A DNA stretch of 64,000 nucleotides from Serinicoccus chungangensis (lineage in GTDB: Bacteria > Actinomycetota > Actinomycetes > Actinomycetales > Dermatophilaceae): the NCBI RefSeq assembly GCF_006337125.1, contig NZ_CP040887.1, positions 2,046,001-2,110,000 on the forward strand, in the 5' to 3' direction. The translations under genes and the position numbers were made by a program. Positions within the stretch are counted from its first letter, which is position 1; each line of letters begins with the position of its first letter. Of this stretch, positions 27,979 to 37,975 are shown piece after piece. The notes under the pieces were generated by a model. The model was not told where the DNA came from. It did no database searches and was given only the letters and a program-made list of their open reading frames with translations.

Positions 27979-29895
27979 TCAGGGACGGAGCACCGGACGC
28001 AGACCGTCCAGGACCGAGACGTCCTCGATCGTCGAGGGCACCATGGGGGTGTCGCCGTCCGCGATCTGGCGCATCGTCCGGCGCAGGATCTTGCCCGAGC
28101 GTGTCTTGGGCAGCGCCTCGACGACGTCCACCTGGCGCAGCGAGGCGACCGGACCGACCTCGGCCCGCACCCGGGCCACCAGCTCGTGGCGCAACCGCTC
28201 CTGGGCGGCCTCGTCCGCCTCGACCCCCGACTTGAGCACGACCAGGGCGCGGGGCACCTGGCCCTTGAGGTCGTCGGCCACGCCGATGACGGCGCACTCC
28301 GCGACGGCCGGGTGCCCGGCCAGGGCCTCCTCCAACGCTCCCGTGGACAGACGGTGCCCGGCCACGTTGAGCACGTCGTCGGTGCGACCCATGACGAAGA
28401 CGTAGCCGTCCTCGTCGACGTACCCGCCGTCGCCGGAGAGGTAGTGGCCCTCGTAGGTGGACAGGTAGGAGGAGACGAAGCGCTCGTCGTCCTGCCACAG
28501 GGTCGGGAGACAGCCGGGTGGGAGCGGCAGCCGCAGACAGATCGCCCCCTCCGTCCCGGCGGGCACCTCCTCGCCACGCTCGTCGAGCACGCGGACGTCG
28601 TAGCCGACGGTCGCCGGGCCGGGGCTGCCGGGGCGGATGTCCAGCAGGGCACCCTCGGGACCCACCGGGTTGATGGCGATCGGCCAGCCGGTCTCGGTCT
28701 GCCACCAGTTGTCGACGACCGGGACGCCCAGGTGGTCGGACGCCCACCGCCAGGTGTCCGGGTCCAGACGCTCCCCGGCGAGGAAGAGCGCGCGCAACGA
28801 GGAGAGGTCGTGGCCGGGGACGAGCTCGGCCCGCGGGTCCTGCTTCTTGATCGCCCGGATGGCGGTCGGGGCGGTGAACGCCGCGACCACCCGGTGCTCG
28901 GCGATCATCCTCCAGTAGGCACCGGCGTCCGGCGTCCCGACCGGCTTGCCCTCGAAGAGGATGGTCGTGGCCCCGGTGAGCAGCGGGGCGTAGACGATGT
29001 AGGAGTGCCCGACCACCCAGCCGACATCGGACCCGCAGAGCCACGTCTCCCCGGGCTGGACGCCGTAGAGGTGCGTCATCGACCAGCGCAGCGCCACGGC
29101 ATACCCGCCGCTGTCGCGGACGATCCCCTTGGGCCGGCCGGTCGTGCCGGAGGTGTAGAGGACGTAGAGCGGGTCGGTCGCCCGCACCGGCACGCAGGCC
29201 GCCGGCGCGACGGCGTCGGGATGCATGAGGCTGGCCCAGTCGAGGTCCCGCTCCCCGAGCTCGCAGGTCAGCTGCTCCCGCTGGAGGATGACGCAGTGGG
29301 CGGGCCGGTGCGCGGAGCGGGCGATCGCCTCGTCGAGCATCGGCTTGTAGGGCACGACGCGGTTCGGCTCGATGCCACAGCTCGCCGAGACGACGACCGT
29401 GGGGCGCGCGTCCTCGATGCGTGCGGCGAGCTCGGCGGGCGCGAAGCCCCCGAACACCACGGAGTGCACCGCACCGATGCGGGCGCAGGCCAGCATGGTG
29501 ATGACCGCCTCGGGGACCATCGGGAGGTAGACGACGACGCGGTCGCCCTTCCGCACCCCGAGGTCGCGCAGCACGCCGGCGAAGCGGGCCACGAGGTCGA
29601 GCAGCTCGGCGTAGGTCCACCGCCGGACGGTGCCCGTGACCGGGCTGTCGTGGATGAGGGCCGTCTGGTCGGCCCGGCCGTGCACCACGTGCCGGTCCAG
29701 GGCGTTGTAGCAGACGTTGAGGGTGCCGTCCGGGAACCAGTGGTGGAACGGGGCGTCCCCGTCGTCGAGGACCTCGCGCGGCCGGTGGATCCAGTCGATC
29801 GCGCCCGCCGCCTCCCCCCAGAAGGTGCGGGGGTCGGCGAGGCTGGAGGCGACCTGCTCGCGGTAGGCCTGCTGCGGGGTGGCGTCGCTGCTCAT
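27979..29895 (-). CDS. Propionyl-CoA synthetase-like acyl-CoA synthetase
   Basis: 638 aa, adenylate-forming enzyme of the AcsA/PrpE group. The lead-in IDWIHRPREVLDDGDAPFHH and CYNALDRHVVHGRADQ is closer to PrpE (propionate) than to AcsA (acetate). The ATP-binding P-loop is YTSGTTGRPKGIVRD; further blocks are VVDNWWQTETGWPI and the hinge MGRTDDVLNVAGHRLSTG. The acetylatable lysine lies in PKTRSGKILRR. It activates propionate or acetate with ATP and CoA. ATG at 29895 is used. Promoter not clear. The gene precedes the WXG-like cassette but ends 115 bases before it. Confidence 0.88.
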   Translation of the reverse strand: MSSDATPQQAYREQVASSLADPRTFWGEAAGAIDWIHRPREVLDDGDAPFHHWFPDGTLNVCYNALDRHVVHGRADQTALIHDSPVTGTVRRWTYAELLDLVARFAGVLRDLGVRKGDRVVVYLPMVPEAVITMLACARIGAVHSVVFGGFAPAELAARIEDARPTVVVSASCGIEPNRVVPYKPMLDEAIARSAHRPAHCVILQREQLTCELGERDLDWASLMHPDAVAPAACVPVRATDPLYVLYTSGTTGRPKGIVRDSGGYAVALRWSMTHLYGVQPGETWLCGSDVGWVVGHSYIVYAPLLTGATTILFEGKPVGTPDAGAYWRMIAEHRVVAAFTAPTAIRAIKKQDPRAELVPGHDLSSLRALFLAGERLDPDTWRWASDHLGVPVVDNWWQTETGWPIAINPVGPEGALLDIRPGSPGPATVGYDVRVLDERGEEVPAGTEGAICLRLPLPPGCLPTLWQDDERFVSSYLSTYEGHYLSGDGGYVDEDGYVFVMGRTDDVLNVAGHRLSTGALEEALAGHPAVAECAVIGVADDLKGQVPRALVVLKSGVEADEAAQERLRHELVARVRAEVGPVASLRQVDVVEALPKTRSGKILRRTMRQIADGDTPMVPSTIEDVSVLDGLRPVLRP

Positions 29896-29995
29896 AGGGC
29901 CATCACACACCCCGCGACGGCCGCGCGCCAGGTCCGGTCGCCGGGCGGTCGTCCGCGCGCGCCGGGCGGTGGGAGGGGTGACGCCGGCCGGCCGC

Positions 29996-30001
29996 TAGGG
30001 T
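29996..30001 (+). promoter_or_regulatory. Likely near-leaderless -10 element for the LOG-like gene
   Basis: TAGGGT with eight bases to the ATG at 30010. Same hexamer as at 7032. No Shine-Dalgarno or -35 box is visible. Confidence 0.45.
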
Positions 30002-30009
30002 CGCTCGGT

Positions 30010-31221
30010 ATGCAGCAGCACCAGGGCCCGGTGAGCGAGCAGGTCTGCGACCGGCCCGTCGGTGCGGGAGAGACGTCCGAGGTGCGCTACGGTCGCGTCG
30101 AGCCCCACCCGTGCCCGGACGACCGCGAGGTCGAGGACCCCGGCACCTGGGGGCGCTGGCTGCGGGCGGAGGGCCCGCTGCCGCCCCTGCGGGTGCAGGG
30201 CGTGGACCTCACCCTCGACCGGGAGCTGCTGCTGGCCCGCGACGACCTCGGCGACCTCGTCGTGCTCGGTGGCCGGCTGGACGCGGAGGTGGAGACGCAC
30301 CTGCGCCGGGCCGGGGCCCTCGTCTTCCCCGCCGCGCCGCACGCACCGGTCGACCCCTACCGCGCCCACCTCTACACCGCCGAGGAGCTCTACGCCGGGG
30401 TGGAGGAGCACGGCTACGAGCGCACCCCGGACGCGCGCGCCTACCGCTGGTTCGAGGACGCGACCGTCCGCCACGACGCCTACGTCACCGCGCTGCGGGC
30501 GATCCACGACGACGCCATGACCGACGCCCTCGTCGCCGCGCTGGGCGGCCGCCGGGTCGTCGGGGTCATGGGCGGGCACGCGCTCCGGCGAGGGGGCGAG
30601 GACTTCGCCGCCGCCGCCCTGCTCGGCCACCGGCTGGCCGCCCGCGGCGGCGTGGTCCTGACCGGCGGCGGTCCGGGGGCCATGGAGGCCGCCAACCTCG
30701 GCGCCTGGGCCGCTGACGAGGAGGTGCTCGACCGGGCCCTGCAGGTGCTGGCGCAGGTGCCCGACTTCGCGCCGGACATCGGGGCCTGGGCGCGGCCGGC
30801 CCTGCGGCTGCGGGCCGAGGTCGGGGCCGGTGACGGCGCGGGCCCGCGCCGGCTGCGCAGCGTGGGCATCCCCACCTGGTACTACGGTCACGAGCCGCCC
30901 AACGCCTTCGGCCAGCTCATCGCGAAGTTCTTCTCCAACGCGCTGCGCGAGGACCTGCTGCTCGCGCAGTCGCGGCACGGCCTCGTCGTCCTGCCGGGGG
31001 CGGCCGGGACGGTGCAGGAGGTCTTCCAGATGGCGACGCGGCTCTACTACGAGGTGGACGCCGAGGACGGGCTCACCCCCCTGGTCCTGGTGGGCCGGGA
31101 GCACTGGACGACCCGGCTGCCCGTGTGGCCGCTGCTGGAGGCGCTGGCCGCGGACCGGCCGATGGCGGGTGCCCTGCACCTCGTCGACACCGTCGAGGAG
31201 GCTGCGGACCTGCTCCGCTGA
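30010..31221 (+). CDS. LOG-like Rossmann-fold nucleotide-binding protein
   Basis: 403 aa. The C-terminal two-thirds resembles the lysine-decarboxylase-like/LOG fold: GGRRVVGVMGGHALRRGGED, VVLTGGGPGAMEAANLGAW and LVVLPGAAGTVQEVFQMATRL. The LOG phosphoribohydrolase motif PGGxGTxxE is altered to PGAAGTVQE, so activity on nucleoside monophosphates is uncertain. The N-terminal ~130 residues are not recognised. Domain size is larger than typical LOG proteins (about 190 aa). The start is the ATG after the TAGGGT element; an in-frame upstream extension is not supported. Confidence 0.72.
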   Translation: MQQHQGPVSEQVCDRPVGAGETSEVRYGRVEPHPCPDDREVEDPGTWGRWLRAEGPLPPLRVQGVDLTLDRELLLARDDLGDLVVLGGRLDAEVETHLRRAGALVFPAAPHAPVDPYRAHLYTAEELYAGVEEHGYERTPDARAYRWFEDATVRHDAYVTALRAIHDDAMTDALVAALGGRRVVGVMGGHALRRGGEDFAAAALLGHRLAARGGVVLTGGGPGAMEAANLGAWAADEEVLDRALQVLAQVPDFAPDIGAWARPALRLRAEVGAGDGAGPRRLRSVGIPTWYYGHEPPNAFGQLIAKFFSNALREDLLLAQSRHGLVVLPGAAGTVQEVFQMATRLYYEVDAEDGLTPLVLVGREHWTTRLPVWPLLEALAADRPMAGALHLVDTVEEAADLLR

Positions 31222-31227
31222 GGTGCC

Positions 31228-32403
31228 TCAGGAGGGCTGGGCGGTCGCCGCGAGCTGCCCGCAGGCGCCGTCGATGTCCGACCCGCGGGTGTCGCGCACG
31301 GTCGTGGGGATGCCGTGGGCCAGCAGCCGCTCGACGAACTGCTGCTCGACCCCGCGCCGGGAGGCGGTCCACTTGCTCCCCGGGGTGGGGTTCAGCGGGA
31401 TGGGGTTGACGTGCACCCACCCGCGCCCGCGCGCGTTGAGCTTCTCGCCGAGCAGGTCGGCCCGCCACGCCTGGTCGTTGATGTCCCGGATGAGGGCGTA
31501 CTCGATGGAGACGCGGCGACCCGTGGTCTCGAAGTAACGACGGGCGGCGTCGAGGGCCTCGTCGACCTTCCAGCGGGTGTTGATCGGCACCAGCTCGTCG
31601 CGCAGCTCGTCGTCCGGGGCGTGCAGGGACAGGGCGAGGGTGACGGGGATGCCCTCCCCCGCCAGCTTGTCGATGGCCGGGGCCAGTCCGACCGTCGACA
31701 TGGTCACCCCCCGCGCGGACATGCCCAGGCCGTGCGGGGAGGGGTCGACCAGGCGATGGATCGCGCCGAGGGACGCCTTGTAGTTGGCCAGCGCCTCACC
31801 CATGCCCATGAAGACCACGTTGCTGACGCGCACCTGGTCGGCCGCCTCGCCCTCGTCCTCGCCCCCGGCCAGCTGGCCGGGGCGCAGCGCCCGGGCCGCG
31901 GCGACGACCTGCTCGACGATCTCCGCGGTCGACAGGTTGCGGGTGAGCCCGGCCTGGCCGGTCGCGCAGAACGGGCAGTTCATCCCGCACCCGGCCTGGC
32001 TCGAGATGCACATCGTCACCCGGCCGGGGTAGCGCATGAGCACCGACTCGACCATGGCGCCGTCGTGCAGCCGGTGCACCTGCTTGAGCGTGGCGCCGTC
32101 GTCGGCGGACAGCGATCGCACGGGGGTGAGCAGCGGGGGCAGCAGGCCCTCGACGAGCTCTCGCCGGCCCACCTTCGGCAGGTCGGTCATCTGGTCCGGG
32201 TCGGTGACGAGCCGTTCGAAGTAGTGGCGGCTCACCTGGTCGGCACGGAACCCGGGGATGCCGAGCTCGGTGGCCCACTCCTTGCGCCCGGCCAGGTCGT
32301 GGTCGGCGAGGTGGGTCGGGGCCTTGCCCCGGCGGGGCGCACGGAAGGTGAGCTGTCCGGGGACGGGGCGGTCGGCGGTCGGGGCGGGGAGATCGGTCGT
32401 CAT
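31228..32403 (-). CDS. rlmN: Dual-specificity RNA methyltransferase RlmN
   Basis: 391 aa. Radical-SAM enzyme that methylates C2 of adenosine 2503 in 23S rRNA and A37 of some tRNAs. The iron-sulfur motif CGMNCPFC is in [18 protein letters not shown]; the other parts include [13 protein letters not shown] and the C-terminal [12 protein letters not shown], which supplies the second catalytic Cys. An insertion of about ten acidic residues ([10 protein letters not shown]) precedes VVFMG. It converges on the LOG-like gene with six bases between stops. It is the last gene of the group pyrH-frr-cdsA-rlmN. Confidence 0.95.
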   Translation of the reverse strand: MTTDLPAPTADRPVPGQLTFRAPRRGKAPTHLADHDLAGRKEWATELGIPGFRADQVSRHYFERLVTDPDQMTDLPKVGRRELVEGLLPPLLTPVRSLSADDGATLKQVHRLHDGAMVESVLMRYPGRVTMCISSQAGCGMNCPFCATGQAGLTRNLSTAEIVEQVVAAARALRPGQLAGGEDEGEAADQVRVSNVVFMGMGEALANYKASLGAIHRLVDPSPHGLGMSARGVTMSTVGLAPAIDKLAGEGIPVTLALSLHAPDDELRDELVPINTRWKVDEALDAARRYFETTGRRVSIEYALIRDINDQAWRADLLGEKLNARGRGWVHVNPIPLNPTPGSKWTASRRGVEQQFVERLLAHGIPTTVRDTRGSDIDGACGQLAATAQPS

Positions 32404-32426
32404 GGCACTCCCAGTGTCTCAGGCGT

Positions 32427-33299
32427 TCAGACCAGCAGGTGCAGCAGCGCCCAGCAGACGGGCACGGTCACGACGAGGGAGTCCAGCCGGTCCATCACCC
32501 CGCCGTGGCCGGGCAGGATGCTGCTCATGTCCTTGATGCCGAGGTCCCGCTTGATCGCGGACTCGGCCAGGTCGCCGACGGTGGCGAAGGCGGCCGCGCA
32601 CGCGCCCACCACGAGCCCCGCCCACCAGGCCCCGTCCAGGAGCCAGAAGACGCAGACGGCCCCCACGACGGCGCTCGTGGCCACCGACCCGGCGAAGCCC
32701 TCCCAGGACTTCTTCGGCGACAACGAGGGGGACATCGGGGTGCGTCCTCGCAGGACGCCCACGGCATACCCTCCGGTGTCGGAGGCCACGGTGACGAGGA
32801 TGAAGGTGATGATCCGACCGACGCCGTCCGGCTGCGCCAGCATGAGCGAGGCGATGGCGGCGAGCAGGGGGACGTAGGCCACGATGAAGACGCCGCCGGC
32901 GACGTCGCGGGCGGCGTCCCGGGGAGAGCCGATGCTGCGCCACACGAGGATGAGCGCCGTGGCAGTGGCGAAGCCGACCGCGAGTGCGTCCGCCCCCTGG
33001 TAGTAGGCGAGCGGCACCAGCCCGACCGAGGCGAAGACCGGCACCCGGGGCGGGTCGACCCGGCCGGTGCGCAACGCCTGGTCCAGCTCCCAGACGCCGA
33101 CCACCGCGGCGGCGGTGACGAGGTAGACGAACGCGGCCTTCCAGAAGACCAGGCTGGCCAGGATGACGAGCACCAGGCTGACGCCGACCGCGATGGCGGC
33201 GGGAAGGTTGCGGCCGGCCCGCGGGGGCCGGCGGGCCGACCTGGCCGCCCGCCGGGTGCCAGCATCCGCCGCGGGGGCCGTCGGGCTCGGCTCGGTCAT
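32427..33299 (-). CDS. cdsA: Phosphatidate cytidylyltransferase
   Basis: 290 aa. Makes CDP-diacylglycerol, precursor of phospholipids, at the inner membrane. About seven membrane helices follow a charged N-terminus. The signature block SPKKSWEGFAGS, GDLAESAIKRDLGIKDMSS and PGHGGVMDRLDSL is complete and includes metal-binding aspartates. The ATG lies 29 bases after the frr stop. Confidence 0.95.
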   Translation of the reverse strand: MTEPSPTAPAADAGTRRAARSARRPPRAGRNLPAAIAVGVSLVLVILASLVFWKAAFVYLVTAAAVVGVWELDQALRTGRVDPPRVPVFASVGLVPLAYYQGADALAVGFATATALILVWRSIGSPRDAARDVAGGVFIVAYVPLLAAIASLMLAQPDGVGRIITFILVTVASDTGGYAVGVLRGRTPMSPSLSPKKSWEGFAGSVATSAVVGAVCVFWLLDGAWWAGLVVGACAAAFATVGDLAESAIKRDLGIKDMSSILPGHGGVMDRLDSLVVTVPVCWALLHLLV

Positions 33300-33327
33300 C
33301 GGGTCCCTCCCCCTCGGGCTGAGCTGC

Positions 33328-33894
33328 TCACACCTCGAGCAGCTCGGCCTCCTTGTGCTTGAGGATGTCGTCGACGACGTCGACGTGCCGCCGGGTCAGG
33401 GCCTCGAGCTCCTTCTCCCCGCGGGTGCCGTCGTCCTCGCCGATCTCGCCGTCCTTGACCGCCTTGTCGATGACGTCCTTGGCGTGCCGGCGCACGTGCC
33501 GGACCGAGACCTTGGCGTCCTCCCCCTTGGCGTGGGCCAGCTTGATGTACTCGCGACGGCGCTCCTCGGTGAGCTGCGGCATGACGATCCGGATGGCGTT
33601 GCCGTCGTTGCTGGGGTTGGCCCCCAGGTCGGCCTCCCGCAGCGCCTTCTCGATGTCCTTCATCGCCGACTTGTCGTAGGGGGTGATGAGCACCGTGCGG
33701 GCGTCCTGGATGCTGAAGCTGGCGAGCTGCTGCAGCGGCGTCGGCGCACCGTAGTAGTCGACCTCGAGCTTGGTGAACATGCCGGGGTGGGCGCGGCCGG
33801 TGCGGATGGACGCCATGTCCTCGCGGGCCACCTCCAGCGCCTTGTCCATCTTCTCCTCGGCCTCCATGAGGGCCATCTCGACGACCTCGGACAT
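33328..33894 (-). CDS. frr: Ribosome recycling factor
   Basis: 188 aa. Releases ribosomes from mRNA after termination together with EF-G. Diagnostic segments are [42 protein letters not shown] and the C-terminal three-helix bundle residues [10 protein letters not shown]. Normal family length. In the order pyrH-frr-cdsA, 57 bases after pyrH. Confidence 0.97.
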   Translation of the reverse strand: MSEVVEMALMEAEEKMDKALEVAREDMASIRTGRAHPGMFTKLEVDYYGAPTPLQQLASFSIQDARTVLITPYDKSAMKDIEKALREADLGANPSNDGNAIRIVMPQLTEERRREYIKLAHAKGEDAKVSVRHVRRHAKDVIDKAVKDGEIGEDDGTRGEKELEALTRRHVDVVDDILKHKEAELLEV

Positions 33895-33951
33895 CGTGGG
33901 TGCTCCTTGCGTGGTATGTCGTGGTGCGGCAGGTCCGTAGCGGTGCGGCGG

Positions 33952-34725
33952 TCAGCCCGCCGTCACGAGTGTCCCGATCCTCTCACCCTTGATCGCCCGG
34001 GTGATGGAGTCCTCGCCGTCCATCCCGAAGACGAGCATCGGCAGCTCGTTGTCCATGCAGAGGCTGAAGGCCGCGGCGTCGACCACGCGCAGGTTGCCGA
34101 CGAGCGCGTCGGAGAAGGTCAGCTCGTCCAGCTTGCGGGCCTGGTCGTCGGTGCGCGGGTCCGCGGTGTAGACGCCGTCCACGCCGTGCTTGCTCATGAG
34201 CACCTGGTCGCACTTGATCTCCAGGGCCCGCTGCGCCGAGACGGTGTCGGTGGAGAAGTACGGCATCCCCGCGCCCGCACCGAAGATGACGACGCGCCCC
34301 TTCTCGAGGTGGCGCATGGCGCGACGCGGGATGTAGGGCTCGGCGACCTGGCCCATGGTGATGGCCGTCTGCACCCGGGTGTCCACGCCCTCCTTCTCCA
34401 GGAAGTCCTGCAGGGCCAGGCAGTTCATCACCGTCCCCAGCATGCCCATGTAGTCGGCCCGCGCCCGCTCCATCCCCCGCTGCTGCAGCTCGGCGCCGCG
34501 GAAGAAGTTGCCGCCGCCGATGACGACGGCGATCTGCACCCCGGTGCGGTGCGCGTCGGCGATCTGGTGGGCGATCCCCTTGACCACGTCCGGGTCGACG
34601 CCGACGTGCCCCCCACCGAAGGCCTCGCCGGAGAGCTTGAGCAGGACGCGACGCGCCCGCCCCGGGTGCTCGGAAGAGGTCTCGTGGCTCGTCGCGGTCC
34701 GGTGCGCGGGCGCGGTCGTGGTCAT
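33952..34725 (-). CDS. pyrH: UMP kinase
   Basis: 257 aa. Phosphorylates UMP to UDP with ATP; a hexamer of the amino-acid-kinase fold. Motifs: [56 protein letters not shown] and [13 protein letters not shown]. The first ~24 residues (Thr/His/Ser/Arg) are an unconserved lead. The ATG at 34725 is chosen because AGGAGG lies about seven bases upstream. Confidence 0.96.
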   Translation of the reverse strand: MTTTAPAHRTATSHETSSEHPGRARRVLLKLSGEAFGGGHVGVDPDVVKGIAHQIADAHRTGVQIAVVIGGGNFFRGAELQQRGMERARADYMGMLGTVMNCLALQDFLEKEGVDTRVQTAITMGQVAEPYIPRRAMRHLEKGRVVIFGAGAGMPYFSTDTVSAQRALEIKCDQVLMSKHGVDGVYTADPRTDDQARKLDELTFSDALVGNLRVVDAAAFSLCMDNELPMLVFGMDGEDSITRAIKGERIGTLVTAG

Positions 34726-34739
34726 CAGGAGTCCTCCTG

Positions 34740-34767
34740 GGATCGAGGCTGGGCGGTCGCTCGATCC
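34740..34767 (-). promoter_or_regulatory. Hairpin just upstream of the pyrH ribosome-binding site
   Basis: An 8-bp stem (34740-34747 with 34760-34767) with a 12-base loop, directly 5' of the AGGAGG of pyrH. The ribosome-binding site itself is in a short self-complementary stretch, AGGAGGACTCCT, which could partly hide it. Regulation is inferred from sequence only. Confidence 0.35.
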
Positions 34768-34828
34768 TGCCACACGCGCGGGGGTGCGGCGATCGCGCCG
34801 GCCGGGACGACGCCCGGTCAGCGCCGGG

Positions 34829-35716
34829 TCAGCGCGGCGTCGGGAGCTTGGTGCCCGCCACCTGACGCTCGTCCAGGACGGCGCGGCGGAAGCGGTAGAG
34901 GCGGGCCGGCCGCCCCCCGGTGTCCGGGGAGATCTCGCCGGTCTCCTCCACCAGCTCCTGCCCGGTGACCAGGCGCCGGAAGTTCTGCTTGTGCAGGCGT
35001 CGACCCGCGAGCGCCTCGACGGTGCGCTGGAGCCGGCCGAGGGTGAAGGTCTGCGGCACGAGCTCGAAGACCACGGGCCGGTACTGGATCGTGGCGCGCA
35101 GCCGGGACAGCGCGGTGGCCAGGATGCGCCGGTGGTCGGACTCCAGGGGGTCCCCCGGCACCAGGGACGCCCCCGCCTCGGGGATGAGGCCGGCCTCGTA
35201 GAGCAGCTCGTAGCGCTGCAGGGCCAGCTCGGGCGCCCAGGCCCGGCCGCCCAGGCCGAAGCAGATGTCGGCCCGGCGCCGGCGGGCGCTGCGTCCCCCG
35301 CCCCCGGCGCCCTCCACCCACTCCGTCAGCAGCGGTGCCACGGTCCGCTCCACCAGGAGCGCCCCCGACGTCCCCGGGTCCTCCACGGCGCGGTGGTCCT
35401 CCCAGGGGAAGAAGGCGTACCAGTCGCGCCACTGCGGGCCGGACACGGCACGGGTGAGGCCGAGGTAGGAGACCGAGACGGCCCGCCGCGCCCCCGGGTC
35501 GCCGTCGGCGAAGGTGTAGAGCTGCTCGACGTAGCCGAGCCGGTGCCCCGTCTGCTGCTCCACCCACGCGCTGAGCCCCGCCTGCATGGAGCGGTGCTCC
35601 GAGCGCAGGGGCCCGGCCGGCAGCCGCGGGCGCTCCCCCGAGGTCAGCACCAGGGGTCGGTCGGCGTCGACGGCGGTCACCACGGCGACCAGCTCGGCAC
35701 TCAGGTCGGCGGGCAC
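34829..35716 (-). CDS. NUDIX-fold sensor with NrtR-like winged-helix domain (COG4111-like)
   Basis: 295 aa. The N-terminal half has the NUDIX fold ([26 protein letters not shown]), but the NUDIX box expected as GX5EX7REUXEEXGU reads [20 protein letters not shown], with the catalytic REUXEE missing, so hydrolysis is unlikely. The C-terminal ~90 residues ([20 protein letters not shown]) look like the winged-helix DNA-binding domain of NrtR regulators. It may sense ADP-ribose or a nucleotide and control NAD or nucleotide genes. The GTG start at 35716 is chosen from conservation; alternatives are unclear. It sits between tsf and pyrH, on the same strand. Confidence 0.7.
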   Translation of the reverse strand: MPADLSAELVAVVTAVDADRPLVLTSGERPRLPAGPLRSEHRSMQAGLSAWVEQQTGHRLGYVEQLYTFADGDPGARRAVSVSYLGLTRAVSGPQWRDWYAFFPWEDHRAVEDPGTSGALLVERTVAPLLTEWVEGAGGGGRSARRRRADICFGLGGRAWAPELALQRYELLYEAGLIPEAGASLVPGDPLESDHRRILATALSRLRATIQYRPVVFELVPQTFTLGRLQRTVEALAGRRLHKQNFRRLVTGQELVEETGEISPDTGGRPARLYRFRRAVLDERQVAGTKLPTPR

Positions 35717-35821
35717 GGCCTCATGATGCCTCCCGCGGGCCCTGCCGACCACCTCGGCCCCCGGCCGGGCAGGGTCCCCCCGCCGCAGCACACCTGTCCG
35801 CCCGGCACGGCCCGGACGATG

Positions 35822-35862
35822 CCGGAAGGCCGGGCCCCGCGGTGCGGGACCCGGCCTTCCGG
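35822..35862 (-). terminator. Hairpin terminator of the rpsB-tsf operon
   Basis: A 19-bp stem with one mismatch (35822-35840 with 35844-35862) and a 3-base loop, 25 bases after the tsf stop. It separates rpsB-tsf from the NUDIX-like gene. No T-run, as usual for this type of genome. Confidence 0.85.
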
Positions 35863-35887
35863 TCGGTGCTGAGCCTCAGGGCTGGCG

Positions 35888-36715
<828 letters not shown>

Positions 36716-36748
36716 GAGTGCTTGCTTGCTCCTTCGTGAAGGGAGGGA

Positions 36749-37717
36749 TCAGGACTGGGTGGGCTCGGCGGTCGCCTCGGCGGTGTCGCCCGCCTCGGCG
36801 GTCTCCGCCGCGGCCTCGGTCGCCTCGGCGGTCTCCGAAGCGGTGTCGGCGGCCTGCGTCTCCTCGGCCTGGGTCTGCGCCTCGGCGGTGACCTTGTCCT
36901 CCGACGTGGCCTGCTCGGCACCGACGGTGGGCTCGGACTCCTCGGCGCCGGCGAGCAGCTCGCGCTCCCACTCGGCCATCGGCTCGTTGGCGGCCGTCTC
37001 CTCGCCCGAGGTCGAGCTGCTGCCGCCGGAGCGCGAGATGAGACCGTCGGCGACGGCGTCGGCGACCACACGGGTCAGCAGGGTGACGGAGCGGATCGCG
37101 TCGTCGTTGCCCGGGATCTTGTAGTCGACCTCGTCCGGGTCGCAGTTGGTGTCGAGGATCGCGATGACCGGCAGGCCGAGCTTGCGGGCCTCGGTGACGG
37201 CCAGGTGCTCCTTCTTGGTGTCGACGACCCAGACGGCCGAGGGCACCTTCTGCATGTCCCGGATGCCGCCCAGCGTCTTGGCGAGCTTCTCGTACTCGCG
37301 ACGCATCATGAGGAGCTCCTTCTTCGTGCGGCCGCTGCCGGCCACGTCGTCGAAGTCGATCTCCTCGAGCTCCTTCATGCGCGTGAGGCGCTTGGAGACG
37401 GTCTGGAAGTTGGTGAGCATGCCGCCCAGCCAGCGGTGGTTGACGTAGGGCATCCCGACCCGCGTGGCCTGCTCGGCGATGGACTCCTGAGCCTGCTTCT
37501 TGGTGCCGACGAACATGATCGACCCACCGTGCGCGACGGTCTGCTTGACGAAGTCGTACGCCTCGTTGAGGTACGTCAGCGACTGCTGCAGGTCGATGAT
37601 GTAGATGCCGTTGCGCTCGGTCATGATGAAGCGCTTCATCTTGGGGTTCCAGCGACGGGTCTGGTGCCCGAAGTGGACGCCGCTCTCCAGGAGCTGGCGC
37701 ATGGTGACGACGGCCAT
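36749..37717 (-). CDS. rpsB: 30S ribosomal protein S2 with long acidic C-terminal tail
   Basis: 322 aa. S2 core: [52 protein letters not shown] and the C-terminal [12 protein letters not shown]. The core ends near residue 250. The remaining about 70 residues are Glu/Thr/Ala-rich and highly acidic ([20 protein letters not shown]), a feature of actinobacterial S2 proteins but long here. The ATG at 37717 starts the conserved MAVVTMRQ. First gene of the rpsB-tsf operon. Confidence 0.97.
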   Translation of the reverse strand: MAVVTMRQLLESGVHFGHQTRRWNPKMKRFIMTERNGIYIIDLQQSLTYLNEAYDFVKQTVAHGGSIMFVGTKKQAQESIAEQATRVGMPYVNHRWLGGMLTNFQTVSKRLTRMKELEEIDFDDVAGSGRTKKELLMMRREYEKLAKTLGGIRDMQKVPSAVWVVDTKKEHLAVTEARKLGLPVIAILDTNCDPDEVDYKIPGNDDAIRSVTLLTRVVADAVADGLISRSGGSSSTSGEETAANEPMAEWERELLAGAEESEPTVGAEQATSEDKVTAEAQTQAEETQAADTASETAEATEAAAETAEAGDTAEATAEPTQS

Positions 37718-37963
37718 GCCGTGTCTCGCTTTCTTCTCGATGGCAGTTGTGTCCTGGCCCGGGGACGCTCCCCACCCACGACCGTGCTGGCACGGACGAG
37801 AGACCGCAAGGTGCGCCACCGGCGACGAGCCGCCTACCGAGGAGGTATGCGGTGTGCACCGGTCGCGCCCGGGCGCGAATTCGCGCGTCGGGCCGGCCCG
37901 AGGGCAGGACGAGACGCACGTAGGTCCCAGGGTACGCCAGCGGGCGTCCGGCGGACGAATCGC
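37718..37963. promoter_or_regulatory. Divergent intergenic region: rpsB promoter and long 5' leader
   Basis: A 258-base gap between rpsB and the aminotransferase gene. It contains a short inverted repeat CCGTGC-TG-GCACGG (37782-37795) that lies within the likely rpsB leader. I see no convincing -35/-10 pair. The leader could bind S2 for autoregulation, as known for rpsB in other bacteria; that is inference. No small gene is recognised. Confidence 0.35.
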
Positions 37964-37969
37964 TACCGT
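37964..37969 (+). promoter_or_regulatory. Likely leaderless -10 element for the aminotransferase gene
   Basis: TACCGT, six bases before the ATG at 37976; no Shine-Dalgarno. The transcript would begin at the ATG. Confidence 0.5.
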
Positions 37970-37975
37970 GGCCCG

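Noticed and set aside
26785..30009. 5' extension of the LOG-like frame (1478 codons in all)
   Set aside because: It is antisense to the WXG-like cassette and the acyl-CoA synthetase and has no recognisable domain. The real start is the ATG at 30010.
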